A stretch of 64,000 nucleotides of DNA from Sediminibacterium ginsengisoli (GTDB lineage: Bacteria; Bacteroidota; Bacteroidia; Chitinophagales; Chitinophagaceae), in the NCBI RefSeq assembly GCF_900167075.1, contig NZ_FUWH01000012.1, forward strand, positions 1 through 64,000, given 5' to 3'. Made by a program: the position numbers and the translations under genes. The stretch's first letter is position 1; the number at the start of each line of letters is the position of its first letter. The notes under the pieces were generated by a model. The model had not been told where the DNA came from. It made no database searches and saw nothing but the letters and a program-made list of their open reading frames with translations. Positions 27,415 to 37,605 of the stretch are shown in pieces.

Positions 27415-28497
27415 TCAGAGGTATTTGTCGCCTTTGTTCCGCTTTACTTCTGCAACATATTCTTTGATGGCCTGCTCTTTGTCTTTCCGGCAGATGAGTA
27501 AAACGTCTTTGGTATCCACAACGATAAAATCGTCGAGTCCCTGCAATACCAGCAATTTATTATGCGGTGCAGAAACCATGCATTTGGTGGCATCGATCAC
27601 GATCACGTTATTGCTGGCAACGGCATTGCCGAGATAGTCTTTTTCGAGGTTATCGTAAGCGCTGTTCCAGGTACCAAGATCGCTCCAGCCAAAAGAGGAA
27701 GGGATCACATATACATTATCCGCTTTCTCCATAATAGCCACATCTATGGAAATATTGGTGCACAGCGGGTAAACGCGGCCGATGGCGTCTTTTTCAGCCG
27801 GGGTATTGTAATCGGTTTTCATACCATCGAACAGTTCGAACATTTCAGGCTGGTACAGTTCGAAGGCTTTTACCAGGTTCTTTACTTTCCATACAAAAAT
27901 GCCGGCGTTCCAGAGAAAATCGCCGCTGGCGAGGAAGGTTTTTGCAAGTTCCAGGTTGGGTTTTTCGGTAAAGGTCTTTACTTTAAAAACACCATCGGCC
28001 ACCGGCATTGCTTCATGCTGGATATAACCGTAACCGGTATTGGGATAGGTGGGGTTGATTCCTAAGGTTACCAGCGATTTGATATGTTCTGCAAAATCGA
28101 GCGCACGGAGCGTGATGAGGCGGAAATTTTCATTATCCAGGATCATATGATCACTGGGGGCAACGATCAGCGAAGCTTCAGGGTCTTTCTGCAGCAGTTT
28201 GAAAGAGATATAAGCAATGCACGGTGCCGTATTTTTACGGCTCGGCTCGGCTATAATATTTTCGGTTGCGAGTTCAGGCAGTTGTGCTGCCACGATAGCC
28301 TCATATTCCTCGCTGGTGATAATATAAATATTCTCTTTGGGTATGAATGCGGCGTACCGCTCATAGGTCCATTGTATCAGTGATTTGCCGGTATTGAGTA
28401 TATCGAGGAATTGTTTTGGATAAGCAGTACGGCTCTGGGGCCAGAAACGGCTTCCGATGCCACCAGCCATAATGGCCACATAATGACGTTTGTTCAT
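27415..28497 (-). CDS. manC: Mannose-1-phosphate guanylyltransferase
   Basis: 360 residues. Makes GDP-mannose from mannose-1-phosphate and GTP for surface polysaccharides. The nucleotide-binding motif is 'GGIGSRFWPQSR' and the sugar-binding motif is 'KTFTEKPNLELA', the diagnostic pair for this enzyme. 'DHMILDNENF' and 'WNAGIFVWK' are also conserved. At this length it lacks the phosphomannose isomerase domain of bifunctional ManC proteins. Seventy-six bases separate it from the kdsD gene upstream, another sugar-phosphate enzyme of envelope synthesis. Confidence 0.93.
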   Translation of the reverse strand: MNKRHYVAIMAGGIGSRFWPQSRTAYPKQFLDILNTGKSLIQWTYERYAAFIPKENIYIITSEEYEAIVAAQLPELATENIIAEPSRKNTAPCIAYISFKLLQKDPEASLIVAPSDHMILDNENFRLITLRALDFAEHIKSLVTLGINPTYPNTGYGYIQHEAMPVADGVFKVKTFTEKPNLELAKTFLASGDFLWNAGIFVWKVKNLVKAFELYQPEMFELFDGMKTDYNTPAEKDAIGRVYPLCTNISIDVAIMEKADNVYVIPSSFGWSDLGTWNSAYDNLEKDYLGNAVASNNVIVIDATKCMVSAPHNKLLVLQGLDDFIVVDTKDVLLICRKDKEQAIKEYVAEVKRNKGDKYL

Positions 28498-28572
28498 TCG
28501 TTAGAGATTTGTAGCTGAAAAACATGCAATATTAGCTGCTTTCCCGCTTATTCCTGAATATCCGCCTGAATT

Positions 28573-29535
28573 CTATATAATGCCTTCCCTTACCAGGTCG
28601 TGAATGTGGAGTATTCCCAGGTAATTACCGTTTTCCGCAACGATCAGCTGGCTGATATCATAGGATCGCAACTCATTCAGGGCATCAACGGCCAGTACAT
28701 CCGGGGCTATCGTATGCGGTGCGGGTGAAAGTATATCGGAAGCTTTAATATGACTGATATCGCTGCTTTTTTCGAGCATGCGGCGCAGGTCGCCATCTGT
28801 AATGATACCGGCCACCTGGTTGTTTTCATCTGTTACAGCAGTTACGCCAAGCCTTTTTTCTGTTATTTCAACGATCACTTCTTTCAGGGAAGCTCCGGGC
28901 AAGACTTTCGGAACAGGATTTCCTGCAAACAGGTCTGCCACACGCAGGTACATTCTTTTCCCAAGGTTGCCGCCGGGATGGTATTTTGCGAAATCGTGAC
29001 CCGAAAATCCGTTCAGTTCCATCAGGCAAACCGCCAGCGCATCTCCCATCACCATCTGTGCTGTAGTACTGCTGGTTGGAGCCAGGTTGTTAGGGCAGGC
29101 TTCCTTACTTACCGTGGTATTGAGCATTATATCCGATTCACGGGCAAGAAAGCTGGCAGTATTACCGACCATGCCGATCAGGATATTGCCGAAGTTCTTT
29201 ACCAGCGGAACCAGTACCTTGATCTCAGGGCTTTCGCCGCTTTTGCTGATCAGCAGCACAACATCATCCTGCTGGATCATACCAAGGTCGCCATGAATGG
29301 CATCAGCAGCATGCATGAACAGGGATGGGGTGCCTGTAGAATTCAACGTGGCAACAATCTTTTGCGCAACGATGGCGCTTTTACCGATACCGCTGATCAC
29401 CAGCCTGCCTTTTGATCCGTGTACGGCATTGACAGCCTTTTCAAAATCATCGTCGATAAATGCTGCCAGGCCAGCTACCGACTGCGCTTCTAACGCTATG
29501 GTATTCAATGCGGTCTGTGATATAGATTGTTTCAT
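28573..29535 (-). CDS. kdsD: Arabinose-5-phosphate isomerase (KdsD/KpsF)
   Basis: 320 residues. Converts ribulose-5-phosphate to arabinose-5-phosphate, the precursor of KDO in lipopolysaccharide. An SIS domain fills residues about 35-170 ('GKGRLVISGIGKSAIVAQKIVATLNSTGTPS', 'SGESPEIKVLVPLVK') and two CBS domains follow at about 200-320. The ATG at 29535 is chosen over the TTG at 29544 because a TACCTTTG promoter element ends only seven bases before it. The mRNA would then have almost no leader. Confidence 0.92.
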   Translation of the reverse strand: MKQSISQTALNTIALEAQSVAGLAAFIDDDFEKAVNAVHGSKGRLVISGIGKSAIVAQKIVATLNSTGTPSLFMHAADAIHGDLGMIQQDDVVLLISKSGESPEIKVLVPLVKNFGNILIGMVGNTASFLARESDIMLNTTVSKEACPNNLAPTSSTTAQMVMGDALAVCLMELNGFSGHDFAKYHPGGNLGKRMYLRVADLFAGNPVPKVLPGASLKEVIVEITEKRLGVTAVTDENNQVAGIITDGDLRRMLEKSSDISHIKASDILSPAPHTIAPDVLAVDALNELRSYDISQLIVAENGNYLGILHIHDLVREGII

Positions 29536-29541
29536 GGCAGG

Positions 29542-29549
29542 CAAAGGTA
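29542..29549 (-). promoter_or_regulatory. Candidate -7 element of kdsD, almost touching the start codon
   Basis: Minus strand TACCTTTG fits TAnnTTTG. The first base of the ATG is at 29535, so transcription would begin at or within a base or two of the start codon. Confidence 0.5.
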
Positions 29550-29586
29550 CAGCTAAACTTTAACAGGCTGTAAGAGATAATACCCT

Positions 29587-29765
29587 TATACTTTGTTAAC
29601 TTCGCGATCCTTTTAAAAGTTATTCTTCGGTCTCTGAGCGGCTGAAAATAACAGCCGGAATCTATAATGCCTTCGTGGGAACCGGTATGAAAATCCGGTA
29701 AAAGAGATTAACTTATCTGTTTGTAAGATGTTCCGCTGAAAAGAGGATAAAATGATTTAGAAGCA
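29587..29765 (+). other. Structured leader region before recQ
   Basis: Between a possible promoter (TATACTTTG, 29587-29595) and recQ lie about 170 untranslated bases with clear small stems: CGGCTG (29639-29644) with CAGCCG (29652-29657), and ACCGG (29681-29685) with CCGGT (29695-29699). No ORF is convincing. The second stem recalls part of a cobalamin riboswitch core, but the rest of that motif is absent. Confidence 0.4.
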
Positions 29766-32066
29766 ATGGCCACAACTACAAAAAAAACGCCTGCAAAAAC
29801 CGAAGCGAAAGCCCCCAGGCCAACCAAGGTTAAAAAAGCGTCTGCTACCCCCAAAAAAACACTATCAACTGCTGAATATGATATTCATGCAGGTCTTGAA
29901 ACTTATTTCGGATTCAGAGAATTTAAAGGCACCCAGGAAAAAGCGATCACAAGCCTGATGAGCGGCCAGGATACTTTTGTGATCATGCCTACAGGCGGCG
30001 GTAAAAGTCTTTGCTACCAGTTACCGGCCATGCTGATGCCCGGCTGCGCCATCATCGTTTCGCCATTGATCGCTCTTATGAAAAACCAGGTTGACCTGGT
30101 TCGCGGCTACAGCGAAAAAGACGATGTAGCACATTTTCTCAACTCGTCACTCAACAAAGGACAGATCAAAGCCGTTAAGGATGACCTCATCAGCGGCAAG
30201 ACCAAATTATTATACGTAGCTCCTGAAACACTCACCAAACAGGAGAACCTCGATTTTTTCAGCGACCTGAACATTTCTTTTTTCGCTGTGGATGAAGCAC
30301 ACTGTATTTCGGAATGGGGACATGATTTCAGACCCGAATACCGCAGGCTCCGCGAGATGATGGACATCATCAATCCCGATATTCCCGTTGTTGCCCTTAC
30401 CGCTACTGCCACACCGAAAGTACAGAGCGATATTGTAAAGAACCTCGGGCTCCGCGAACCCAATGTGTTCCTTTCCTCTTTTAACAGGTCGAACCTCTAT
30501 TACGAGATCCAGCCGAAAATAAAAATGGACCAGACGGTGAAAAGCATTGTGCGTTTCATCAGTCAGCATAAAGGCAAGAGCGGTATCATTTACACGCTGA
30601 ACCGTAAAACAACCGAAGAACTGGCAGCATTGCTTGTTGCCAACAATATAAAAGCCGTTGCATACCACGCAGGGCTTGATCAGAAGCTGCGTGCCGAAAG
30701 ACAGGACCAGTTCCTGAATGAAGACGTACAGGTGATCGTTGCAACCATTGCATTCGGAATGGGAATCGATAAACCGGATATCCGTTTCGTGATCCATTTC
30801 AATATTCCCAAATCCATCGAGAACTATTACCAGGAAACCGGTCGCGCCGGGCGTGATGGCATGGAAGGGATCTGTATCCTTTACTACTCGCATAAAGATG
30901 TGGCCAAGCTGGAACATCTCATGCGCGACAAACCATTAAGCGAACGCGAAGTAGGCGGACAACTGATCGACGAAACCGTAGCTTACGCCGAAAGCTCTGT
31001 ATGCCGCAGGAAAATACTGCTGCATTATTTCGGGGAAGACTGGACTGTTGAGAACTGTGGCAATTGTGATAACTGCCGCAGTAAAAAAGAAAAGATCGAG
31101 TCGAAGGATGAAGTGGTAAAAGCGCTGAAAACCATTACGGCCCTCGATGAACGTTTTGTTACAGATTACGTGGTAAGCGTGCTTACCGGCAAACTCACGC
31201 CGCAGATCAGCATGTTCAGGCACGATGCGATGGAAGTATTCGGTACCGGCAAAGACAAAGAAGTGCATTTCTGGAACAGCCTGATCAGGCAGATGATGCT
31301 GGAGAACCTGATCCGTAAGGATATTGAGGAATATGGCCTGCTGAAGATCACGGAAAAAGGGCACAAATTCCTGAAGAAGCCGTCCTCATTCAAAATCGTG
31401 CTCAATAATCTTTTTGAAGATGCCAATGCAGACGATGAAGAAGGAGAAAGCGGGGCACAGACCGGCAGCGCTGCTGATGAAAAACTTTTCGAAATGCTGA
31501 AAGAACTGCGTCAGAAGGAAGCCAAGAAAAAAAGCCTGCCGCCGTTCGTGATCTTCCTCGAAAACTCTTTACAGGACATGGCAACACTTTACCCTACAAC
31601 CGTTGGGGAGCTGGACAAATGCCAGGGTGTAAGCAAGGGCAAAGCACTGAAATACGGCAAGCCGTTTGTAGAGATGATCGCGCGTTATGTGGAAGAGAAC
31701 AATATTGAGAAGCCGGATGATTTTGTGATGAAGAGTGTTGCCAATAAAGGCAATAACAAGATCTATATCATTCAGAATGTAGACAAGAAGATCCCGCTCG
31801 AAACCATTGCGAGGAACAAGAGCCTCCGCCTGGATGAACTGCTCGAAGAAATGGAAACCATTGCCGCAAGCGGCACACGGCTCAACCTTGATTATGCCAT
31901 CGATGAATGGCTGGATCACTACGACCAGGAAGAGATCATCGAATATTTCAAAGGCTGTGAAACATCATCGCTCCAGCTGGCACAACAGGAACTGAGTGAG
32001 AATGATTATACCTGGGAGCAGCTGAAGATCATGCGTATCAAATTCCTCAGCGAATACGGTAACTAA
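29766..32066 (+). CDS. recQ: ATP-dependent DNA helicase RecQ
   Basis: 766 residues. 3'-5' DNA helicase for repair and recombination. Residues 1-37 are a lysine/alanine-rich tail. The motor has Walker A 'TGGGKS' at 76-81, '[17 protein letters not shown]' at 176 onward and 'GRAGRDG' (motif VI). A zinc-binding segment '[25 protein letters not shown]' follows, then the RQC winged helix ('[15 protein letters not shown]') and an HRDC-like domain near residue 600 ('[35 protein letters not shown]'). The last 100 residues are an extra helical domain seen in longer RecQ proteins of Bacteroidota. The start follows a possible structured leader. Confidence 0.95.
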   Translation: MATTTKKTPAKTEAKAPRPTKVKKASATPKKTLSTAEYDIHAGLETYFGFREFKGTQEKAITSLMSGQDTFVIMPTGGGKSLCYQLPAMLMPGCAIIVSPLIALMKNQVDLVRGYSEKDDVAHFLNSSLNKGQIKAVKDDLISGKTKLLYVAPETLTKQENLDFFSDLNISFFAVDEAHCISEWGHDFRPEYRRLREMMDIINPDIPVVALTATATPKVQSDIVKNLGLREPNVFLSSFNRSNLYYEIQPKIKMDQTVKSIVRFISQHKGKSGIIYTLNRKTTEELAALLVANNIKAVAYHAGLDQKLRAERQDQFLNEDVQVIVATIAFGMGIDKPDIRFVIHFNIPKSIENYYQETGRAGRDGMEGICILYYSHKDVAKLEHLMRDKPLSEREVGGQLIDETVAYAESSVCRRKILLHYFGEDWTVENCGNCDNCRSKKEKIESKDEVVKALKTITALDERFVTDYVVSVLTGKLTPQISMFRHDAMEVFGTGKDKEVHFWNSLIRQMMLENLIRKDIEEYGLLKITEKGHKFLKKPSSFKIVLNNLFEDANADDEEGESGAQTGSAADEKLFEMLKELRQKEAKKKSLPPFVIFLENSLQDMATLYPTTVGELDKCQGVSKGKALKYGKPFVEMIARYVEENNIEKPDDFVMKSVANKGNNKIYIIQNVDKKIPLETIARNKSLRLDELLEEMETIAASGTRLNLDYAIDEWLDHYDQEEIIEYFKGCETSSLQLAQQELSENDYTWEQLKIMRIKFLSEYGN

Positions 32067-32103
32067 TATAATGACACGCGACAAAAGATAACGCTTAAAC
32101 GCG

Positions 32104-32135
32104 AAGAAGGCTTCCTGCATGCAGGAAGCCTTCTT
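32104..32135. terminator. Bidirectional terminator between recQ and the S9 peptidase gene
   Basis: A perfect 32-base palindrome: AAGAAGGCTTCCTGCA (32104-32119) against its complement (32120-32135), with A-rich and T-rich outer ends on either strand. The two flanking genes converge on it. Confidence 0.85.
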
Positions 32136-32149
32136 ACTTATTACCTAAA

Positions 32150-34729
32150 TCACAACCAACCTTTTACGCGTCCTTCCCATTTTGCCGGCATGCCGTTCAT
32201 CCATTGCGGCGCAGGCCTGCCTTTCAGGTAATGCTCGAAAAAGCCGTAAAGCCTCATTGTAAAGTCTTTTTTATTTTTCGGGTTCGACAGCACATGATTC
32301 TCTTCAGGATAGTTCAGCAGCCAGGCTTTTTTATTCAGGCGTTTCAATGCACTGTAAAATTCAATGGACTGGGCAAAAGGCACGATACCGTCCTTTTCAT
32401 TGTGCATTAATAATAAGGGTGTGCGAATACGGTCTGCAGCAAACAGCGGCGAATTGGAAATATAAGCTGCCTGGTTCTCCCATAAAGAAGCACCGATCCG
32501 GCTCTGGTTCTTTTCATAGATCCATTGTCTGCTTTCGCCAAGATTCGTGCGCAGGCTGCCGTACGCACTGATCATATCACTCACGGTAGCGCCGGCAGCA
32601 ATCGCTTTGAAGCGGTTGGTACGCGTTGCGATATAAGCGGCTTCATAGCCGCCCCAGCTATGGCCCTGCAAGCCAAGTCTTGCAGTATCGAGCCATTTGT
32701 TTTTTGCAAGATGATCGATCGCGCTGAGCATGGTTTGTAATGCACTCTCTCCGGGCTTCCCGGTGGTGTAACGGACCCTCGGCACAAATACCAGGTAACC
32801 ATTGCTTGTATAATGCGCAAAATCGATAAATGACGCCGACCAGTTGGGATTTACATATGTGTTGATATTCCCGTAATCTTCATAGATAAAAGTGATCATC
32901 GGGTATTTGACTTGCGGGTTGAAATTCTCCGGCTTGTACAACACACCTCGCTGAGCTTTACCCTGCCATTGCCATTCCACCACTTCCGATGTATACCAGT
33001 TATGCTTTTGCTGCATTTGCTTATTCAGCACATATAACGTATCGAAATGAAGCATATCACGGGTATGGAAAAAACCGTAAAACGAAGTGTTCCCGAATGA
33101 CAATACCAGCGAACGGTCCGATGCGATATCCATCCCGGGAAATGCAAAAGCATAGTTGCCGTAGATTTTCTTTTCCCATTTCCTGGGTGTGCCTGGCATC
33201 ACAGCAAAAAAACCGGATTCTGTTTTATTGGTATTCTCTGCAATGAATAATAAAGTATCGCCGGTTTGATATGCTGCTTCCGTATTGAGGGGCGCGTAAA
33301 AGGAAAGGCGGATATTATTCTTACGTCCATAACCATCTGTCAGGCAGGTAGCCGGCATTTTACCTGCGGGATCTGCTTCCCATACATCATAGGCCGTGTT
33401 GAATAAGAGCGCAGCATCTTCTTTTTTCCATGCAGCAATACCGAATGATTCTGCAGGCTGCGGGAGAAATGCTTCCTTCTCTGCCAGCGGATCTGTAATC
33501 CCTTTTCCTATCACAGTGTTAACGGAAGTAGCAATATTCCAGCTGTGGTATTGTTGCCTGTCCCTGTCGAACCAGGTAACATATTTACCTGCAGGTGATA
33601 AAGATGCTTCCCCGCCGATGTTTTTCGCCACCAGTGTACGATTGCCGCTGGCGAGATCAACTACATAAAAATCATGTCGTGCAACAGGATCCCATTGCAG
33701 CAGGTGCCTGTAACCGAGGCTGGCAACAAGCAATGCGTGCGTTGCCGTTTTTACTGCCGGCAGCTTCAGATCTTCAGACGGATCTTTGCTTAGCTGAACC
33801 ACCTGGCGGCTTTCCGGGTAAAAAACAAACTGGCACTGCGCCAGCAGATCTCGCTGCAGGTCTTTTTTCTGTGCGGGGTAAATACGTTCGTCCGCAGTGC
33901 TCCAGATCTCCACTTTCGCCATATCGGCAACCGGTTGAGCAGGCACACTGTCTGCATGATTCATGGTAAAGAAAAATCGCCCGCCGCAGAATTGCAGTTT
34001 TGACGACAGGTTCATTTTCCAGGTCGAATCTTTCAGCAGGGAAGAAAAAAGGAGTGTGGATTTTTTACCAGTATCATACCATACGATATCCGGCTGTTTA
34101 TTCCTTTCCACCACACAGGCAAATCCACCTGTTTCAGTGTTCCAGGTAAACTGTTGCAAGGCGGTGATATTTTCAGCAACGATCACAGATTCGCCTGTAG
34201 CAAGATCGTCGTACTGCAATTTATTGTCAGCCAGGTATACAAACGCTTTACCGGAAGCCTTTCCCCTGGCCGCCAGTGGTTTTATAATTGTTCGTAATAC
34301 CTGGCCGGCAAGGCTTTTTACAAAAAAAGTATCCCGTTTAGCGGAATAATAAGAATATACGGAACTGTTACTGTCGGCAAAGCTGAGCTCTTTCATGCCA
34401 GGCAACAGATTCAGTTGTCCGCTCTGCAGTTCAATAAATGCGAGTGTATCGCCCTGCTGAAAACTCCAGATACGACTGTCTGTTGTAAACCGGCCTTGTT
34501 TTGCGTTAGGGAAGCGTTGTTCTTTACCCGTTTTCAGGTGCCTGAGATAAAGAGCAGGATTACTCCAGTCGTTAGCTGAAACGCCAAAACTCACCCATTC
34601 ACCATTACTGCTTAACCTTCTTTCAGAAAAAGTTTCCCAGGAAGCGTATTCTGCGAAATCGATTGTTTTTTTCTGCGCCTGTAAAGCCATGCAAAAAAGC
34701 ATACCGGATGCCCACAAGATATATTTCAT
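32150..34729 (-). CDS. Secreted S9-family serine peptidase
   Basis: 859 residues with a signal peptide (MKYILWASGMLFCMALQA, then QKK). The first 550 or so residues look like the beta-propeller of prolyl oligopeptidase-type enzymes. The C-terminal alpha/beta-hydrolase domain carries the full triad: Ser691 in 'GHSWGGYEA', Asp780 in 'HNEKDGIVPF' and His812 in 'PEENHVL'. Such enzymes trim oligopeptides in the periplasm, often with dipeptidyl or acylaminoacyl specificity; which one cannot be decided. The gene lies 96 bases downstream of the LytTR regulator gene on the same strand. Confidence 0.92.
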   Translation of the reverse strand: MKYILWASGMLFCMALQAQKKTIDFAEYASWETFSERRLSSNGEWVSFGVSANDWSNPALYLRHLKTGKEQRFPNAKQGRFTTDSRIWSFQQGDTLAFIELQSGQLNLLPGMKELSFADSNSSVYSYYSAKRDTFFVKSLAGQVLRTIIKPLAARGKASGKAFVYLADNKLQYDDLATGESVIVAENITALQQFTWNTETGGFACVVERNKQPDIVWYDTGKKSTLLFSSLLKDSTWKMNLSSKLQFCGGRFFFTMNHADSVPAQPVADMAKVEIWSTADERIYPAQKKDLQRDLLAQCQFVFYPESRQVVQLSKDPSEDLKLPAVKTATHALLVASLGYRHLLQWDPVARHDFYVVDLASGNRTLVAKNIGGEASLSPAGKYVTWFDRDRQQYHSWNIATSVNTVIGKGITDPLAEKEAFLPQPAESFGIAAWKKEDAALLFNTAYDVWEADPAGKMPATCLTDGYGRKNNIRLSFYAPLNTEAAYQTGDTLLFIAENTNKTESGFFAVMPGTPRKWEKKIYGNYAFAFPGMDIASDRSLVLSFGNTSFYGFFHTRDMLHFDTLYVLNKQMQQKHNWYTSEVVEWQWQGKAQRGVLYKPENFNPQVKYPMITFIYEDYGNINTYVNPNWSASFIDFAHYTSNGYLVFVPRVRYTTGKPGESALQTMLSAIDHLAKNKWLDTARLGLQGHSWGGYEAAYIATRTNRFKAIAAGATVSDMISAYGSLRTNLGESRQWIYEKNQSRIGASLWENQAAYISNSPLFAADRIRTPLLLMHNEKDGIVPFAQSIEFYSALKRLNKKAWLLNYPEENHVLSNPKNKKDFTMRLYGFFEHYLKGRPAPQWMNGMPAKWEGRVKGWL

Positions 34730-34825
34730 GCCGATTGTTTATCTGCCTGTAAACTTACACGCAGGCCAATATGCTGACCAGGCGGAATTACATGAGTCAG
34801 CATTATTATATCATGAAGCGTATAT

Positions 34826-35584
34826 TCAGCGGCCCATCCAGGTCTTAAATGCTCTTGCTTTCTCGCGGCTGATGGTGATCGGGCCTCCCGGCGCAGGTTC
34901 AAGTGTAACGGATAATTTGAGGTTTTTTCCTGTAATGATTCCCGCAACGGATCTGGTGTGTACAATAAAAGAACGATTAGCACGATAGAACATTGCAGGA
35001 TCAAGCATTTTCTCAAGATCTTCAAGCTTATAATCCACCATGTATTTGTCTTTATTGGTGGTAACCAGAAAAACAAGTCGCAGATCGCTGTAGAAATAAG
35101 CGATTTCATCCGTGGTGACAGAAATATACCGCTGCCCGTGTTTTACAAGAAATTTATCCCGCCAGGATGGAGGAGGTGCTACCTTATTCAGCAGGGCTTC
35201 CATCCAGGTATTATCGTATGCGAATCTTTGCTGAAGCTGTTTGTATTTCTGCAGACCGAGTTCAAGGCGTTCTTTTTTTATCGGCTTCAGCAGGTAATCG
35301 ATACTGTTCTGTTCAAAAGCCTTAAGCGCGTATTCGTCGTATGAGGTGGTGAAAATAATACTGCTCCTGACCTCCGTTTCCTGGAAAATGCGGAAACACT
35401 GGCCGTCCGACAATTCAATATCCATGAATACGATATCGGGATGTTCATGATTGCGGAACCAGTCGATAGCAGTACCGGTGTCGGGCAATATGCCCAGTAT
35501 TTCAATAGTATTGTCTATTGCCTGCAATTGATGCGCCAGCCGTTCCGCCCCGGGTTGTTCGTCCTCAATGATCAGCACTTTCAT
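34826..35584 (-). CDS. LytTR-family response regulator
   Basis: 252 residues. A receiver domain at 1-120 holds the phosphorylated Asp55 ('HPDIVFMDIELSD') and the lysine in 'YLLKPIKKE'. A LytTR DNA-binding domain fills about 145-250: 'DKFLVKHGQRYISVTTDEIAYFYSDLRLVFLVT' and 'MFYRANRSFIVHTRSVAGI'. Its start overlaps the end of the histidine kinase gene by 20 bases, so the two form a translationally coupled pair. The S9 peptidase downstream is a possible member of the same transcript. Confidence 0.94.
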   Translation of the reverse strand: MKVLIIEDEQPGAERLAHQLQAIDNTIEILGILPDTGTAIDWFRNHEHPDIVFMDIELSDGQCFRIFQETEVRSSIIFTTSYDEYALKAFEQNSIDYLLKPIKKERLELGLQKYKQLQQRFAYDNTWMEALLNKVAPPPSWRDKFLVKHGQRYISVTTDEIAYFYSDLRLVFLVTTNKDKYMVDYKLEDLEKMLDPAMFYRANRSFIVHTRSVAGIITGKNLKLSVTLEPAPGGPITISREKARAFKTWMGR

Positions 35585-36608
35585 ATACAGGATGCTTTAA
35601 TAATGGCAAGGTAACGGTAAAGCTTGTGGCAGATTCCACAATTGTGATATCCGGCTGGTGCAGCAAACGATAACGTGTGATGATACTGGACAAGCCTTTT
35701 TTCTCCGAAGGAACCGATATATGTTTTTTGTTGATGTTATTCGTTACAACCAGGTGCTCATTTTTTGTTTCGATGGTTACCTGTAATGGCGAGTCCGGAA
35801 GAATGGCGTTATGCTTTACCGCATTTTCAACCAGTAGCTGCAGGCAGAGCGGCGGAAGCAGGTAATTTCCATGATCATCATCTACGTTTATGGTAAGTTC
35901 AAATCCTTTACCAAAACGGCTTGTCAGGAGATCGGCATAGGCATGGATAAAATCAAGTTCTTCGCTCAGGGGCACAGTCAGCTGGTCTCCCGCTTTGAGT
36001 ACGTACCTGTACACGTCTGACATGCCTTCCACAAAACGTTCGGCACGGTCTGCGTCTTTATGTATGAGTGAAGAAAGGGTATTGAGTGTATTGAAGAGAA
36101 AATGAGGCTGGACCTGGCCTTTCAGGGAGGCGAACTGCGCCCGAAGGTTTTCGCGACGCATGGCTTCTTTTTCTTTCTCCAGTATTTTCCACTGATCGAA
36201 AAAATACATGGCTTCATAAATAGCAGCGATGAAAATGCAGTAAAATATATTCTGCCCCATCAGCCGCAGGTAAGGATAGAATTGAATAGGTCCCTGTGGT
36301 GTAGGATAAAGGTCGATCAGTTCCCCGAGGAAAAATTTGATATAAGGTATGATCACCACAATCAGCATGGTGATCAGGGACACTATCCAGAGCCTGCGTT
36401 TGGTGAGCGCAATACCAGGATAAAATTTTCGCGTGAGCATGATCCCCAGCCGCAATAATTCCCACACGATAAATGTGGTGATAATGGTATAGAAGATCAG
36501 TTTATAGGGATCAATACCATACTCCGTTACCGACATCAGGTAAAAGCACACGAAGGAAACGATATTGATCACCAGCTGGCCAAAGATCCGTAAACGGGTA
36601 TCACGCAT
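35565..36608 (-). CDS. LytS-type sensor histidine kinase
   Basis: 347 residues with four membrane helices at about 10-28, 36-58, 72-94 and 115-136. The kinase part has the His_kinase family motif 'LKGQVQPHFLFNTLNTLSSLI' with the phosphorylated His169, and the ATP-binding N-box 'LCLQLLVENAVKHN'. There is no extracytoplasmic sensing domain of note. The pair HK plus LytTR regulator is among the commonest two-component types in Bacteroidota. The signal is unknown. Confidence 0.93.
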   Translation of the reverse strand: MRDTRLRIFGQLVINIVSFVCFYLMSVTEYGIDPYKLIFYTIITTFIVWELLRLGIMLTRKFYPGIALTKRRLWIVSLITMLIVVIIPYIKFFLGELIDLYPTPQGPIQFYPYLRLMGQNIFYCIFIAAIYEAMYFFDQWKILEKEKEAMRRENLRAQFASLKGQVQPHFLFNTLNTLSSLIHKDADRAERFVEGMSDVYRYVLKAGDQLTVPLSEELDFIHAYADLLTSRFGKGFELTINVDDDHGNYLLPPLCLQLLVENAVKHNAILPDSPLQVTIETKNEHLVVTNNINKKHISVPSEKKGLSSIITRYRLLHQPDITIVESATSFTVTLPLLKHPVYESADH

Positions 36609-36662
36609 ATTATAAAAGTACAGCTGAACCGGTAAAAAATTCAGCGATCCTTATCCGTACAA

Positions 36663-36694
36663 ATAAATAAACCGGCCTAGGCCGGTTTATTTAT
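36663..36694. terminator. Terminator after the TPR membrane protein gene
   Basis: A perfect 32-base palindrome (arms 36663-36678 and 36679-36694) built round CCGGCCTAGGCCGG with AT-rich ends. It lies 25 bases after the stop of the 36719-37369 gene and before the kinase gene, and is followed on the minus strand by a T-rich run. Confidence 0.8.
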
Positions 36695-36718
36695 CTTTTT
36701 GAGGAATATATTCCGGTA

Positions 36719-37369
36719 TTATCCGGGCATCCTTGAAATATATTTTTCAATTTCTTTCACCTGGTCTACTACTTGTTTGGTAGTGGGTTTGCAGGCTTTT
36801 GCCTTGCGGAAGAATTCTTTGGCAGCGCGGAATTCCCTTTTATTCATAAAGATCTGGCACATGCTCAGGTAAGCTACAGCTTCGCTCTCTTTGTCGGGGA
36901 TACCTGCGCGGATTGCTGCGCGGATATAGCTTTCACCTTGTTTCAGGTCGCCGCGCTGCATGGCCATCATGCCCAGTTGCAGTTTATTGGCTCCTTCTGC
37001 TTCCGCCATCGGCGAACCCAGTTCGGTACTTTTTTTCAGGTGTTTTTCAGCAGTATCGAAATCCTGCTTCATCATGGCCAGGTTACCTTTGATGGTGTAA
37101 TAAGTGGAACGAACAGGCTTATAAAGCAGGTTCGGGAACCAGATGGTGTTCAGGATTTTTTCAACTTCGTCCACATTTCCCTGTTCCATAGGCTCCTGTA
37201 TCAAACGCAGGGGGCCAATGAAAAAATGGCTCGCCAGCGCGATCACGCCGATGAAATAAAGGAAAAATGCGGGCCAGAAGCTGCTGTAAACATTTATAAC
37301 AACGGCCAGCACCAGCGACAGCAATCCTAACCAGAAACGATATTTGATCAACACATTATAGATCTTCAT
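36719..37369 (-). CDS. Membrane protein with TPR-like repeats
   Basis: 216 residues from the ATG at 37369 (MKIYNVLIKYRFWLGLLSLV); a longer open frame upstream runs through the promoter and is not used. Two membrane helices lie at about 12-28 and 32-52. The rest is helical with TPR features: 'YYTIKGNLAMMKQDFDTAEKHLKKSTELGS', 'LQLGMMAMQRGDLKQGESYIRAAIRAG' and 'FMNKREFRAAKEFFRKAKACKP'. TPR proteins mediate protein contacts; the partner is unknown. The gene is flanked by its own promoter and terminator. Confidence 0.8.
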   Translation of the reverse strand: MKIYNVLIKYRFWLGLLSLVLAVVINVYSSFWPAFFLYFIGVIALASHFFIGPLRLIQEPMEQGNVDEVEKILNTIWFPNLLYKPVRSTYYTIKGNLAMMKQDFDTAEKHLKKSTELGSPMAEAEGANKLQLGMMAMQRGDLKQGESYIRAAIRAGIPDKESEAVAYLSMCQIFMNKREFRAAKEFFRKAKACKPTTKQVVDQVKEIEKYISRMPG

Positions 37370-37389
37370 AAACTCTTTTTTGCGAGCGG

Positions 37390-37397
37390 CAAAGATA
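37390..37397 (-). promoter_or_regulatory. Candidate -7 element of the TPR membrane protein gene
   Basis: Minus strand TATCTTTG fits TAnnTTTG, about 20 bases before the ATG at 37369. It rules out the upstream in-frame start at 37438. Confidence 0.6.
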
Positions 37398-37605
37398 AGG
37401 GTTAGCGGCAAAGGGGCGAAATAACGGGTTCCGTCCATGCCACAAGCAGAATTTGAAATGAGAACAGGAGCATGGTTTTATAACACTTGAATGATGTGAG
37501 TTAATTCATGTACTAAAAGTGCTGTAAAGTGATCGATATCCTTTTCTTATCTAAAATAAGGCAGATATAGTCCTATATTGTTTAATAATGCACTAATTAC
37601 AATTT

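Noticed and set aside
29671..29705. Sequence recalling the core of a cobalamin riboswitch (GGGAACCGG...ATCCGG)
   Set aside because: The B12 box and the following conserved 'CCGCAACTG' part are missing, and recQ has no link to cobalamin. Only a local stem is supported.
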